64,000 nucleotides of DNA from Saccharicrinis sp050589685. Lineage in GTDB: Bacteria > Bacteroidota > Bacteroidia > Bacteroidales > Marinilabiliaceae. Shown here piece by piece: positions 34,164 through 42,466 of this stretch. The position numbers and the translations under genes were made by a program. The stretch's first letter is position 1. The number at the start of each line of letters is the position of its first letter. The stretch spans positions 53,819 to 117,818 of the forward strand of contig NZ_JBNGOS010000021.1 of NCBI RefSeq assembly GCF_050589685.1, written 5' to 3'. The notes below the pieces were generated by a model. The model was not told where the DNA came from and ran no database searches. It saw only the letters and a program-made list of their open reading frames with translations.

Positions 34164-35018
34164 TCAAAGCGATTGAATTTCGAATTCGGATATCAATCCT
34201 ACTATTTCCGATGCGGAAAACCGTGCACCCGAAACCACAAACCAGTCATTTAGCAACTCTTTTCGATTATAACCGAACCGACTTTTTGACTTCCAATTAA
34301 AAAAACTTGCTCCCGCTGCTTCGGCCACCGCCTGACCTGCAGCCGTATCCCACTCCATGGTGGGACCCAGACGGGGATAGAAATCCGCCGTTCCTTCTGC
34401 CACCTTGCATATCTTGATGGAACTCCCTACCGACACAAAATCGCTTTCCCCGTATTTGTTTTCCAGCAGCTCCGCAAACTTCTCCGTCTCCCTTGAAAGG
34501 TGGCTCACACTGGCAACAACCTGCAGTTTGTTATTCTTTGATATAAGCGGCAATTTCTCCGCTTTATCCAGACTAATATTACTTTGGCTCGACCAATCGC
34601 TATCAAGCTTAACCTTATACGCCCCTTTATCTGCACTTGCAAAATATAAAATATCCAAAGCCGGCAGCAGAACAACGCCCATAGTCGGGAAATTATGCTT
34701 AATCAAAGCAATGTTCACCGTAAACTCTCCTGTTTTTTTAACAAATTCCTTGGTTCCGTCCAGGGGATCCACAACCCACAGCTGTTCCCACTTCCTTCGG
34801 ACAGAATAATCATCATGGTTTCCCTCTTCGCTTAAAATGGGAATATCTGTTGCCGTCAGGTGCTTTTCAATGATATGATGAGCAGCTTGATCTGCCAGTG
34901 TTAAAGGAGAATTGTCAGACTTAAGCTCAACACCAAAATCACCCGACTTATAAATTTCCATAATTGCCTTCCCGGCTTCCATCGCCGCATCAATAGCTGC
35001 TTTTAACAAATGCTCCAT
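34164..35018 (-). CDS. cysQ: 3'(2'),5'-bisphosphate nucleotidase
   Basis: 284 aa. It hydrolyses 3'-phosphoadenosine 5'-phosphate to AMP, removing a by-product of sulfate assimilation and sulfotransfer. The inositol-monophosphatase-like metal sites are present: ILSEEG (Glu64/65), WVVDPLDGTKEF (Asp84, Asp87) and GPTMEWDTAAGQAV near the C-terminus. Its start overlaps the stop of the amidohydrolase-like gene by one base, so it is the last gene of a three-gene unit. Confidence 0.94.
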   Translation of the reverse strand: MEHLLKAAIDAAMEAGKAIMEIYKSGDFGVELKSDNSPLTLADQAAHHIIEKHLTATDIPILSEEGNHDDYSVRRKWEQLWVVDPLDGTKEFVKKTGEFTVNIALIKHNFPTMGVVLLPALDILYFASADKGAYKVKLDSDWSSQSNISLDKAEKLPLISKNNKLQVVASVSHLSRETEKFAELLENKYGESDFVSVGSSIKICKVAEGTADFYPRLGPTMEWDTAAGQAVAEAAGASFFNWKSKSRFGYNRKELLNDWFVVSGARFSASEIVGLISEFEIQSL

Positions 35019-35581
35019 TAAATGATAATTTTCAATTTACTTTTATGGTTGATATTAAAAGTTTCGTAACTCAGGTTAGATATGGCCAAAATACCTGGCT
35101 TTTTCCCTACTTCTATAGAACCATACCTATTGTCAATGCCTAAAACTTTTGCATTACCAATTGTTAGCTTCTTCAATTGTTGTATTGAATCATTCGCATT
35201 TTGAATCTTTTCGAAACCAACCCAATCTTCCACAGGAAATTTAAATTGTTCTAGTTTAAACACTTTTAAATTTCCTGAACTTAAACCATTTACGTTTTTA
35301 TAAATATCATTTGGGACGCCCAAAACTTGAACTCCGGATATTATTAATCTATTTAAATACTTTTTAATTTGCGAGGGTTGCACAACGGATGCAGGAAACG
35401 AGTAAAACTCAATTAATCCGGGAACCAGAAAACCATTCACCAACTCAAGCGAAGCTTCTTCCCGAAAGGTATCTCTTTCCCTTATTTCCGCAATCTGATT
35501 GTCTTCATTAAAAGTTACAATGGGAAATTTACCAATAGAACCATCGGGGCGCAACCAATAATGGGCGGCTATTTTTCTCAT
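35018..35581 (-). CDS. Amidohydrolase-like protein lacking the catalytic barrel
   Basis: 187 aa. The N-terminus (IVTFNEDNQIAEIRERDTF, then NGFLVPGLIEFYSFP) resembles the first beta-sandwich strands and the V-x-P-G-x-x-D-x-H-x-H entry of amidohydrolases such as dihydroorotase, but no histidines follow. The C-terminus (AKVLGIDNRYGSIEVGKKPGILAISNLS) matches the closing sandwich strands of the same family. The 300-residue metal-binding barrel between them is almost wholly missing. The frame is open, overlaps DUF4296 by ATGA and touches cysQ, so it looks like a kept gene rather than debris. Binding or scaffold role is inferred. Confidence 0.65.
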   Translation of the reverse strand: MRKIAAHYWLRPDGSIGKFPIVTFNEDNQIAEIRERDTFREEASLELVNGFLVPGLIEFYSFPASVVQPSQIKKYLNRLIISGVQVLGVPNDIYKNVNGLSSGNLKVFKLEQFKFPVEDWVGFEKIQNANDSIQQLKKLTIGNAKVLGIDNRYGSIEVGKKPGILAISNLSYETFNINHKSKLKIII

Positions 35582-36414
35582 TCTATTTTGGGTAATTCAG
35601 TATTGAATGATTCGAAGTTAACAGAGTCCATTTCTAACGAGTCGACTTTTGGTTGAAACACAAATTCTATATCCTTGATACGGGCGCGAATCTCTTCCAT
35701 AGTGTCATGCTTCACCAGGTAACCTTCTATCCTCAGGATTTTAAGATCCTTGTTTAAACCAATCATCAACTCCGCTTTTGTGCTAATGTGCGTATTATGC
35801 AGTTTATAGGTCAAGGTATCCAAAGTACTGTCTTCGTAAAACGCCATTACCTCAAGCGTAGGTTTCTCGACTCTGCTCCCCTTCAGAAACTGATAAAAAG
35901 CACTGACACGATAACTTTCCGCCTCTATCGTATCCACATTTAGTTCGAATGGTATTCTACGGTCAAACGTATCTTTTAAACTGATGAAGTAGTTTTTTTT
36001 ATCCTTCCAGACATTGCGGGCTTCCTTTTCTTTTCTCTTCCTTTCCATCTCGTCCTCAATACCTTTCACTTCTCGTTGCCACTCCGCTTGTTTTTCCGAC
36101 AGCATGGCGATGGATTCATCGTATACATCCTGGTATATCTCCGGATGGGCCAAATACCAGTTAACAATGGTATCAAACTTTTCCTGGGTAAGGTTGAATT
36201 TTGCAAGCACATGGTGATAGTAGTTATTGGCCGTAGAATCTATACCTCTGTTTTTGATGCGCATTTGGTTTATGATGGCCTCTGTTAAATGAACCTCAGA
36301 CAGGATTTCCGCAAACTCATCCTTATCAGGAAAACCGTTGGGCAACCTGTCCTGCTTACAGCTTGCCAACAAAGCAGCAACTACTAATACAATCCCTATC
36401 GTTCTAGTTTTCAT
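35578..36414 (-). CDS. DUF4296 domain lipoprotein
   Basis: 278 aa. Signal peptide with lipobox MKTRTIGIVLVVAALLASC, so it is probably lipidated at Cys19 and exported. The DUF4296 region (about 28-115) begins PDKDEFAEILSEVHLTEAII and includes YYHHVLAKFNLTQEKFDTIVNWYLAHPEIYQDVYDE. A charged coiled stretch (EWQREVKGIEDEMERKRKEK) and a second domain follow. The family is confined to Bacteroidota and its function is unknown. It overlaps the downstream gene by 4 bp. Confidence 0.88.
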   Translation of the reverse strand: MKTRTIGIVLVVAALLASCKQDRLPNGFPDKDEFAEILSEVHLTEAIINQMRIKNRGIDSTANNYYHHVLAKFNLTQEKFDTIVNWYLAHPEIYQDVYDESIAMLSEKQAEWQREVKGIEDEMERKRKEKEARNVWKDKKNYFISLKDTFDRRIPFELNVDTIEAESYRVSAFYQFLKGSRVEKPTLEVMAFYEDSTLDTLTYKLHNTHISTKAELMIGLNKDLKILRIEGYLVKHDTMEEIRARIKDIEFVFQPKVDSLEMDSVNFESFNTELPKIE

Positions 36415-36448
36415 TTATTTCATATTAGATACCATCATTAAATAATAA

Positions 36449-37843
36449 TCAATGCCCATCTGCCAATATCATGGTTCGGATGGTCTTTAAAAAAATGACA
36501 AAGTCCAGCTTCAACGACCAGTTATCGATATAATCCAAATCCATTTTCATCCATTCTTCAAATGGGATATCGTTTCTACCTGACACCTGCCAGGTACATG
36601 TAATTCCGGGTTTCATGGATAACCTGCGGAGTTGCCAGCGCTCATATTCCTTTACCTCCTGAGGAACGGGTGGTCTTGGCCCTACTATAGACATATCGCC
36701 CATTAAAACATTAAAAAACTGAGGCAATTCATCCAGGCTTGTTTTCCGAAGAAAGCGACCTATTTTAGTAATTCGGGGATCCTTTTTCATTTTAAATACG
36801 GGACCATCCATTTCGTTGTCTTCCATCAACTTGGACTTAAGTTCTTCCGCATTTGTCACCATGGTCCGGAACTTAAAAGCATAGAACTTTCTTCCTCTTA
36901 AACCAACCCTTTTTTGTTTAAAAAACACCGGGCCTCTGTCCGTTAGCACTATTAAAATTGAGATAAGCACAAACACCGGTGAGGCGAGAACAATAAGAAC
37001 CAAGGAAAAAACAAAATCGAAAATAGCCTTTACACGCATGGCCAAATAGTCGGTTGGCGTATTAGCTATGGTGAGCAAGGGCATCGTATTATAATGGTGT
37101 ATATGGGCTTTACTTTTAAGTTTATTGAAGAAGGGGGAATACATTCTAAAAATAACCCCCACCTCGGAACAAGCATGCGTAATGTCCTCCACTTCTTCCA
37201 CACTCATCTTATCCTTGATAAACACCACCTCATCAATCGTTTTATCCTCCAACAGTTTTGCCACATCCGTATCCGGAGATAAAACAGGTATTATATCACC
37301 GTACATTTGACTTAAATCTCCGTTACCTATTATTGAAACTATCTTGTATCCCCACTCTTTATATTTGAGTATCTGTTCAATAAAAGATGTGGCTGTATAG
37401 TCACCAATAATAACAATTGCCCTTGTGTTTCTGCCATGCACCCTGGCCCTTTTAAAAGATGCAAATACCATTATTTTAAAAGCAAACATTAGGGTCAAAT
37501 TGATAAAACCAAAATAGATTAAGGGGTCGAAACCTACGTAATACAAATCAAAAACCAAAACTGCAAGTCCTAAAAGAGATGTACCTGACAGCACCAAGGC
37601 CACACAGTTAAACAGGATGGCAGAATACGGTCTGGAACGGTGCAATTGGGCTAACCTAAAATATTTTCCCAGGGCAAACCAAACAAATGCAATGATTAAA
37701 TGAAGTATAATGGAATCTTTGTACCTAAGGAACGAAAAATGCCCAAAGTACAGAAACAATGACAGATTAAAGGAAATCCAGGCAATAGCTACCTCAACGA
37801 ACGCCAGGAAATTATTCACGACACTCTCTTTTTCTCTTATCAT
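36449..37843 (-). CDS. Undecaprenyl-phosphate sugar phosphotransferase (WcaJ type)
   Basis: 464 aa from the ATG at 37843; a TTG 33 bp upstream lies inside the -7 promoter box and is not the start. Four or five N-terminal membrane helices (about 15-140), a CoA-binding-like Rossmann domain (IVIIGDYTATSFIEQIL) and a C-terminal bacterial sugar transferase domain: FDFVFSLVLIVLASPVFVLIS membrane helix, TDRGPVFFKQKRVGLRGRKF, SLDELPQFFNVLMGDMSIVGPRP and MKPGITCTWQVSGRNDI. It loads the first sugar-1-phosphate on undecaprenyl phosphate to start the repeat unit. It lies at the far end of the capsule locus as a separate transcript. Confidence 0.94.
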   Translation of the reverse strand: MIREKESVVNNFLAFVEVAIAWISFNLSLFLYFGHFSFLRYKDSIILHLIIAFVWFALGKYFRLAQLHRSRPYSAILFNCVALVLSGTSLLGLAVLVFDLYYVGFDPLIYFGFINLTLMFAFKIMVFASFKRARVHGRNTRAIVIIGDYTATSFIEQILKYKEWGYKIVSIIGNGDLSQMYGDIIPVLSPDTDVAKLLEDKTIDEVVFIKDKMSVEEVEDITHACSEVGVIFRMYSPFFNKLKSKAHIHHYNTMPLLTIANTPTDYLAMRVKAIFDFVFSLVLIVLASPVFVLISILIVLTDRGPVFFKQKRVGLRGRKFYAFKFRTMVTNAEELKSKLMEDNEMDGPVFKMKKDPRITKIGRFLRKTSLDELPQFFNVLMGDMSIVGPRPPVPQEVKEYERWQLRRLSMKPGITCTWQVSGRNDIPFEEWMKMDLDYIDNWSLKLDFVIFLKTIRTMILADGH

Positions 37844-37873
37844 GCAGCGGTGTTTTGTGTTTACAGTTTTGTG

Positions 37874-37881
37874 CAAAGATA
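37874..37881 (-). promoter_or_regulatory. Probable -7 promoter box of the WcaJ-type gene
   Basis: TATCTTTG (minus strand) exactly matches TAnnTTTG 31 bp upstream of the ATG at 37843. It fixes the start, since the alternative TTG codon overlaps it. Confidence 0.6.
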
Positions 37882-37961
37882 TAAAAACAGATGGTTAAAT
37901 AACCATGTTTTATGTCAATCAAAATACGTGCCTGGCCCAACTAATCTATGAGTTTTACGGG

Positions 37962-39578
37962 TTAAAAGTTTAACTCCGGGCTGTATTTTATACCCAACAT
38001 ACAACCAAAGGCATCGTATAGTTCTCCCGAATCGATGGATACGGAACCTTGCAAGGTTATATTTCTCCAGTTTCTGTTTTTATAGGTGAGTCCCAAATAA
38101 GAGTAGACTTGTTTTTTTCCTCCTTCATAAAAAAAGTCGGGTTCCTCTTCCCAGCTGTACCTGTCAACATACTGTTCTCCATAAGCTCCTTTATTAAGAG
38201 TATAGGTCGACTTGAATATATAAGACAAACCATCCGTTATTACGCCTTCTATACCGAAGTGAAAACCTTTAATTCGATTATTCATAAATACCACTTTGTT
38301 ATTTGGTTTCCAATCCGGAGCATATGCTTGAGCCTGCCAATAGGTATGGTACAGCGGAGTTCCCATAGGCATTTGATGATAAGTCCAGCCGTTATAATAG
38401 GATCCATTGTTATTATAATCGTCCCTGCTCCCGTATTTTTGTCCGTGATTTTGAACTTTCTCCAAATATCGCATCAGGTGCCATGATGTATATCCTTCAG
38501 TCACCTCACCAAAGGTATCCCTCATAAAAGCGTCATAATCTTCAATGTCATCTACAAAAATTATACTATAAGTACCCGGATAAACTGGATCAGGTATTCC
38601 AGAACCCGACTGGTAATCCGTCTTTAGGAGTTCTACCGAAACCCTTTGAATTAACCTGGTTTTTTTTAACCTGGCGTAAATGCCAATTTTATAGTCCCTG
38701 TTTCGTTCCTTGGTAATTTTTAATCCGGTTCCATCGGCAAACGGTTTATGCACGTAAAACTGAAAATAACCCATTTCTGTTTCATAGTTTATACCCAGGT
38801 CCCAAAAACCGTCATGCGCCCCGGCCACATTAGTCGCTTCTCCGCCTCCGATTTTCTCAGACCCGCGAGCCCAGAAAGTTGCCCAAAAATCAGTGGTAAT
38901 CTCCGTCCCATTGGGTCTGGTTCCTCCATACAAGGCACCGTGAAATAAACCGACATAAGGCTTGACTTTAAGTTTGCCTCCACGAATATATGCCCATTTT
39001 TCGTGAACCAAGAGATCGTCAGCACTGTTACCTCTGCCCGTTGTTGTTCTATCGTCATTCAATACCCCATGCGAAATACCTCCTTTCACCTCAATCACAT
39101 CACCTAAGAAACTTACCGGCCAGTAATCGAAAATGCCGATCATCGCCCGGGGCACAGGCCGGGCGTTACTGTTCATCATAAATCCGCCCGACGTTAAATT
39201 ATCGTCGATGGATATGGAGGTATACGCCTGCTTGCCTATGCTGAAATCAATGACATTGATGAACTGCCCTTTTAAATAGGCTTCGTGCAAGAAGCTATCC
39301 CCGGCTTTATTTTTTACAACGCCCGAAACACCCAGTTGTAAACGTATATTGCTTTTTTGCAACAGGTTATATTTTGCACCTGCCAATACCAATGCTTGTG
39401 TTTGCTCAAATGGAGATACAATGCCCCACTGGTTTGAATATTGATACAAGGGTAGTAGGTTGTCCTTGGAAGATATTAAAACTTTAGATTCAATATCTAC
39501 TTCAATATTGTTTTGTGCAAGTAACTTTCCTGTAAAGAAAAGTGATATAATAAGAATGATGGATATTGTCCGTTGCAT
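37962..39578 (-). CDS. wzi: Capsule assembly protein, Wzi family outer-membrane barrel
   Basis: 538 aa from the ATG at 39578, which gives a signal peptide (MQRTISIILIISLFFTGKLLAQ). The mature protein is strand-rich with aromatic girdles: GDVIEVKGGISHGVLNDDR, WAYIRGGKLKVKPYVGLFHG, FHFGIEGVITDGLSYIFKSTYT and the end SVSIDSGELYDAFGCMLGIKYSPELNF. These are hallmarks of Wzi-like proteins, which tether capsule polysaccharide to the cell surface. It has its own promoter with a palindromic operator and lies between the WcaJ-type gene and the rfb genes, all on the same strand. Confidence 0.85.
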   Translation of the reverse strand: MQRTISIILIISLFFTGKLLAQNNIEVDIESKVLISSKDNLLPLYQYSNQWGIVSPFEQTQALVLAGAKYNLLQKSNIRLQLGVSGVVKNKAGDSFLHEAYLKGQFINVIDFSIGKQAYTSISIDDNLTSGGFMMNSNARPVPRAMIGIFDYWPVSFLGDVIEVKGGISHGVLNDDRTTTGRGNSADDLLVHEKWAYIRGGKLKVKPYVGLFHGALYGGTRPNGTEITTDFWATFWARGSEKIGGGEATNVAGAHDGFWDLGINYETEMGYFQFYVHKPFADGTGLKITKERNRDYKIGIYARLKKTRLIQRVSVELLKTDYQSGSGIPDPVYPGTYSIIFVDDIEDYDAFMRDTFGEVTEGYTSWHLMRYLEKVQNHGQKYGSRDDYNNNGSYYNGWTYHQMPMGTPLYHTYWQAQAYAPDWKPNNKVVFMNNRIKGFHFGIEGVITDGLSYIFKSTYTLNKGAYGEQYVDRYSWEEEPDFFYEGGKKQVYSYLGLTYKNRNWRNITLQGSVSIDSGELYDAFGCMLGIKYSPELNF

Positions 39579-39596
39579 TGTGTCATATATTTTAGC

Positions 39597-39627
39597 CAAA
39601 AGTACATGTTTACTTTACGTAAACAAA
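39597..39627 (-). promoter_or_regulatory. wzi promoter with palindrome between the -33 and -7 boxes
   Basis: TACTTTTG (39604-39597) and TTTG (39627-39624) on the minus strand, spaced by 19 bp, are a full match to the Bacteroidota promoter. TGTTTAC and GTAAACA (39607-39613 and 39619-39625) form a perfect 7-bp inverted repeat with a 5-bp centre across the spacer, a typical place for a repressor site. Confidence 0.65.
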
Positions 39628-39628
39628 A

Positions 39629-39656
39629 AAGGTTTGCCCTGAACAGAACAAACCTT
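39629..39656 (-). terminator. Terminator just upstream of the wzi promoter
   Basis: AAGGTTTG pairs with CAAACCTT around a 12-nt loop, followed on the minus strand by T residues that run into the wzi -33 box. It isolates wzi from read-through of the long capsule transcript. Confidence 0.7.
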
Positions 39657-39731
39657 GAATACAAGTTAATTAAATATTAAATACTATTTACTATAACGTT
39701 TCTAAAATTTGCATCGCCAAAATACTAAAAT

Positions 39732-39769
39732 AAAACAAGCCCACCCTATTAATTAGGTAAGCTTGTTTT
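39732..39769 (-). terminator. Terminator of the main capsule transcript
   Basis: AAAACAAGC (39732-39740) pairs with GCTTGTTTT (39761-39769), with an inner ACC/GGT pairing. It lies 28 bp past the stop of the GDP-fucose synthase remnant on the minus strand. Confidence 0.65.
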
Positions 39770-39796
39770 TAATCGCTTTTATGCATTTTAGGAATT

Positions 39797-39922
39797 TTAC
39801 AAGTTGTACATATGCTCAATCCCTTCTTCAATATCAATTTTATGATGCCAGCCTAGTTCGTGGATCTTGCCTGGATCTGTTAACTTACGCATGGTACCGT
39901 CTGGTTTATCAGAGTTAAAATG
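39797..39922 (-). pseudogene. 3' remnant of GDP-L-fucose synthase
   Basis: The minus strand encodes HFNSDKPDGTMRKLTDPGKI followed by HELGWHHKIDIEEGIEHMYNL and a TAA at 39799-39797. This is the C-terminal tail of the WcaG/Fcl family (pattern DGTPRKLLD, then LGW, then L-x-E-G-I). Nothing of the N-terminal Rossmann domain precedes it. The fragment begins inside the last codons of rfbC, in another frame, so the join is at or near the rfbC stop (39915-39917). It is a recombination scar: a fucose-synthase gene once stood here and only its end remains. Confidence 0.75.
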
Positions 39923-40463
39923 GAATTTCTGTCTCACATAGTTTCTTTAATCCTTTATCTTTCTCTGACAATAATATGGAGTCATGAGGTATTTGCCAAT
40001 CAATTCCTAACTCGAGATCATTCCAAGCAATTCCTGCGTCATGTTCAGGAGCATACCAATTATCTACTTTATATTGAAAAATAGCTGATTTACTCAATAC
40101 AACAAATCCATGAGCAAATCCCCGTGGAACAAAAAATTGTCTTTTGTTTTGGTCAGAAAGCTCAACAGAAACGTGTTTCCCAAAAGTTGGTGAGTTCTTT
40201 CTAATATCAACCGCAACATCCAAAACTTTACCTTCGATGCACCTTACCAACTTAGCTTGATCAAAAGGTGGTTTCTGAAAGTGCAAACCTCTTAACACCC
40301 CATAACTTGATCTTGATTCATTATCCTGAACAAATTCGATTTCCCTTACATTTTCGGCAAATCTTTTATAATTAAAAGATTCGAAAAAGTATCCTCGTGA
40401 ATCTCCAAAAACTTTGGGTTCTATTATCACTAATCCTTCTATTTCTGTTTTAATAAATTGCAT
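39915..40463 (-). CDS. rfbC: dTDP-4-dehydrorhamnose 3,5-epimerase
   Basis: 182 aa (RmlC). Cupin-fold epimerase acting third in dTDP-L-rhamnose synthesis. Motifs: FGDSRGYFFESFN, GVLRGLHFQKPPFDQAKLVRC with the catalytic His, VPRGFAHGFVVLS and WNDLELGIDWQIP. Its full length and intact end suggest it is functional even though the GDP-fucose synthase remnant begins at its stop. It follows rfbA by 2 bp. rfbB and rfbD, needed for a complete pathway, are not in the window. Confidence 0.96.
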   Translation of the reverse strand: MQFIKTEIEGLVIIEPKVFGDSRGYFFESFNYKRFAENVREIEFVQDNESRSSYGVLRGLHFQKPPFDQAKLVRCIEGKVLDVAVDIRKNSPTFGKHVSVELSDQNKRQFFVPRGFAHGFVVLSKSAIFQYKVDNWYAPEHDAGIAWNDLELGIDWQIPHDSILLSEKDKGLKKLCETEIPF

Positions 40464-40465
40464 CT

Positions 40466-41341
40466 CTATCTATTTGCTATTGACAATAAATATTGTCCGT
40501 ATTGATTCTTCTTCAGTTTTTCAGCAAGTTCAACTAATTGTTCGTTTGATATCCAGTTACTAGAGTAGGCAATTTCCTCTGGGCAGGCAACCTTTAACCC
40601 AATCCTCTTTTCTAAAGTTTCAATAAAGTGACTAGCTTCAAGCAAAGATTCATGTGTACCCGTGTCCAACCATGCAAATCCACGTCCCATTAATTCAACC
40701 TTAAGTCGTTGATTATCCAGATACATTTGATTAACTGTAGTTATCTCTAACTCCCCTCTGGAACTAGGTTTTGTTTCCTTTGCAATTTTTATCACATCAT
40801 TCGGGTAAAAATACAATCCAACCACAGCATAATTCGATTTTGGCTTTTCCGGTTTTTCTTCAATGGTTGTAACCGTACCTTCGTTATCAAAGGTACAGAC
40901 CCCATATCTTTCCGGGTCGTTCACCCAATAGCCAAAAACTGCGGCTTTATTCTCTTCTGATATAGTTTTAACAGCGTTGCCCAGAAGTTCCACGAATCCA
41001 TGACCGTAAAAAATATTATCGCCCAGAACTAGGCACACATCATCATTTCCAATGAATTCCTCTCCCAAAATAAACGCCTGAGCTAAACCATCGGGTGAAG
41101 GTTGTACTACATATGACAAGGTAATTCCCCATTGGCTCCCATCTCCCAACAGGCGGATAAATCCGGCTTGATCTTCAGGTGTTGTAATGATAAGAATCTC
41201 TTTGATACCAGCCAGCATAAGTACTGATAATGGATAGTAAATCATGGGCTTATCAAAGACTGGCAGCAGTTGTTTTGAAGTAGCTAATGTGATTGGGTGT
41301 AAACGGGTACCGGAGCCTCCGGCTAGAATGATGCCTTTCAT
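40466..41341 (-). CDS. rfbA: Glucose-1-phosphate thymidylyltransferase
   Basis: 291 aa (RmlA). It makes dTDP-glucose from dTTP and glucose-1-phosphate. Nucleotide loop ILAGGSGTRLHPITLATSKQ at the N-terminus, then DKPMIYYPLSVLMLAGI, VLGDNIFYGHGF and FAWLDTGTHESLLEAS. The first dTDP-sugar step of the locus; it directly precedes rfbC. The dTDP-rhamnose it helps make is a likely donor for the DUF1972-type transferase encoded just upstream. Confidence 0.97.
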   Translation of the reverse strand: MKGIILAGGSGTRLHPITLATSKQLLPVFDKPMIYYPLSVLMLAGIKEILIITTPEDQAGFIRLLGDGSQWGITLSYVVQPSPDGLAQAFILGEEFIGNDDVCLVLGDNIFYGHGFVELLGNAVKTISEENKAAVFGYWVNDPERYGVCTFDNEGTVTTIEEKPEKPKSNYAVVGLYFYPNDVIKIAKETKPSSRGELEITTVNQMYLDNQRLKVELMGRGFAWLDTGTHESLLEASHFIETLEKRIGLKVACPEEIAYSSNWISNEQLVELAEKLKKNQYGQYLLSIANR

Positions 41342-41359
41342 AGAATCGACTTCTAGTTA

Positions 41360-42466
41360 TTATTTATTGTAAACCTCATGAAACAAATCTTCATATTGAG
41401 TTACTATCTTATCCCAACTATATATGGTTTTAATCTTAGCAAAGTTATTCTTTATAATTCTAGCTCTACTTTCTAAGACGTTGGTATTCAAACATATCGA
41501 AACATCCTCTTTGGAATTAAAATACAATGCATCGTCACCTAATATCGAACGATTAAACACATTGTCATTTGCACATATTAAAGCTCCTGACCCCATCGCC
41601 TCCAACAAGCTTGGATTTGTACCACCGACAGTGTGACCATGAAAATAAAGTTTTGCGTAATATCGCAAATCATTAAGCTTTTCAATGTCATATATCCCTC
41701 CAAGGAAACGAATATTCTTATTTGATTTATACTTTTCTTTTATAAAAGTCCCGTATCTTGTTAGATGATTACCCACTACGATGAAATCGGAATCATCAGA
41801 ATTATCCGCAACCCCATCAAGTATTATTTCTATACTATTTTCTGGCTCCAACCGTGCAATTAACATGGAGTACTTATAAGGCTCTAAAGCGTATTCGTCT
41901 AGCAGTTTTGCACAGAAATTATCAACGACATGGGAACCATAAGGAATATATCTAGAATTCAGCGAATATTTCTCGTATAGATATTTCTGAATGCCAATTG
42001 AATCAGCAACAAGTGCATCACTAAATTTGACACCCAATTTTTCTGCATACAGTAAAAACTTCTGGACTGTTTTTGAATATTTTGTTCTCTTCCATTCCAA
42101 ACCATCCATGTTAGTTACCACTTTCGCATTTTTAGGAAGTAACCTTCCCCAAATACTAGAACTCGTATATCCCAACTGTAGAATAATATCAAAATTTCTT
42201 TTTCTTGAATCAAGTATGCAATTTAGATCATAAATAAACTGTCCTGCTGTTCCTATTTTATCTTCTGGATCATATTTGTGAAGAATATCAATACCGTTCC
42301 ACTCTTTTTCCTGATATGGATGGCTATAACTGTTGTATACAGTCACAGAATGCCCTCTTTTAACTAAATATTGAGCTAAATATTCAGCAAACTGCTCAAA
42401 TCCTCCATAATAGTTTGGAATTCCTCGGGTTCCAATTATGGCTATTTTCATTTTTCCGATTATCAT
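41360..42466 (-). CDS. Glycosyltransferase with DUF1972 domain (rhamnosyltransferase-like)
   Basis: 368 aa. The N-terminus MKIAIIGTRGIPNYYGGFEQ, beginning five codons into the frame, is the DUF1972 signature seen in WchF/Cps2T-type rhamnosyltransferases. A GT4-like nucleotide-binding half follows with MLIARLEPENSIEIILDGV and GGTNPSLLEAMGSG. Two starts are possible: ATG 42466 overlaps the previous stop (TAATG) and ATG 42451 gives the family-like N-terminus. Its position next to rfbA-rfbC supports dTDP-rhamnose as donor, but this is inference. Confidence 0.88.
   Translation of the reverse strand: MIIGKMKIAIIGTRGIPNYYGGFEQFAEYLAQYLVKRGHSVTVYNSYSHPYQEKEWNGIDILHKYDPEDKIGTAGQFIYDLNCILDSRKRNFDIILQLGYTSSSIWGRLLPKNAKVVTNMDGLEWKRTKYSKTVQKFLLYAEKLGVKFSDALVADSIGIQKYLYEKYSLNSRYIPYGSHVVDNFCAKLLDEYALEPYKYSMLIARLEPENSIEIILDGVADNSDDSDFIVVGNHLTRYGTFIKEKYKSNKNIRFLGGIYDIEKLNDLRYYAKLYFHGHTVGGTNPSLLEAMGSGALICANDNVFNRSILGDDALYFNSKEDVSICLNTNVLESRARIIKNNFAKIKTIYSWDKIVTQYEDLFHEVYNK

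Noticed and set aside
37844..37876. Longer WcaJ-type protein starting at TTG 37876
   Set aside because: That TTG is part of the TATCTTTG promoter box, so it would not be in the message.
39579..39599. Longer Wzi protein starting at TTG 39599
   Set aside because: The TTG lies inside TACTTTTG of a full -33/-7 promoter; ATG 39578 begins a good signal peptide.
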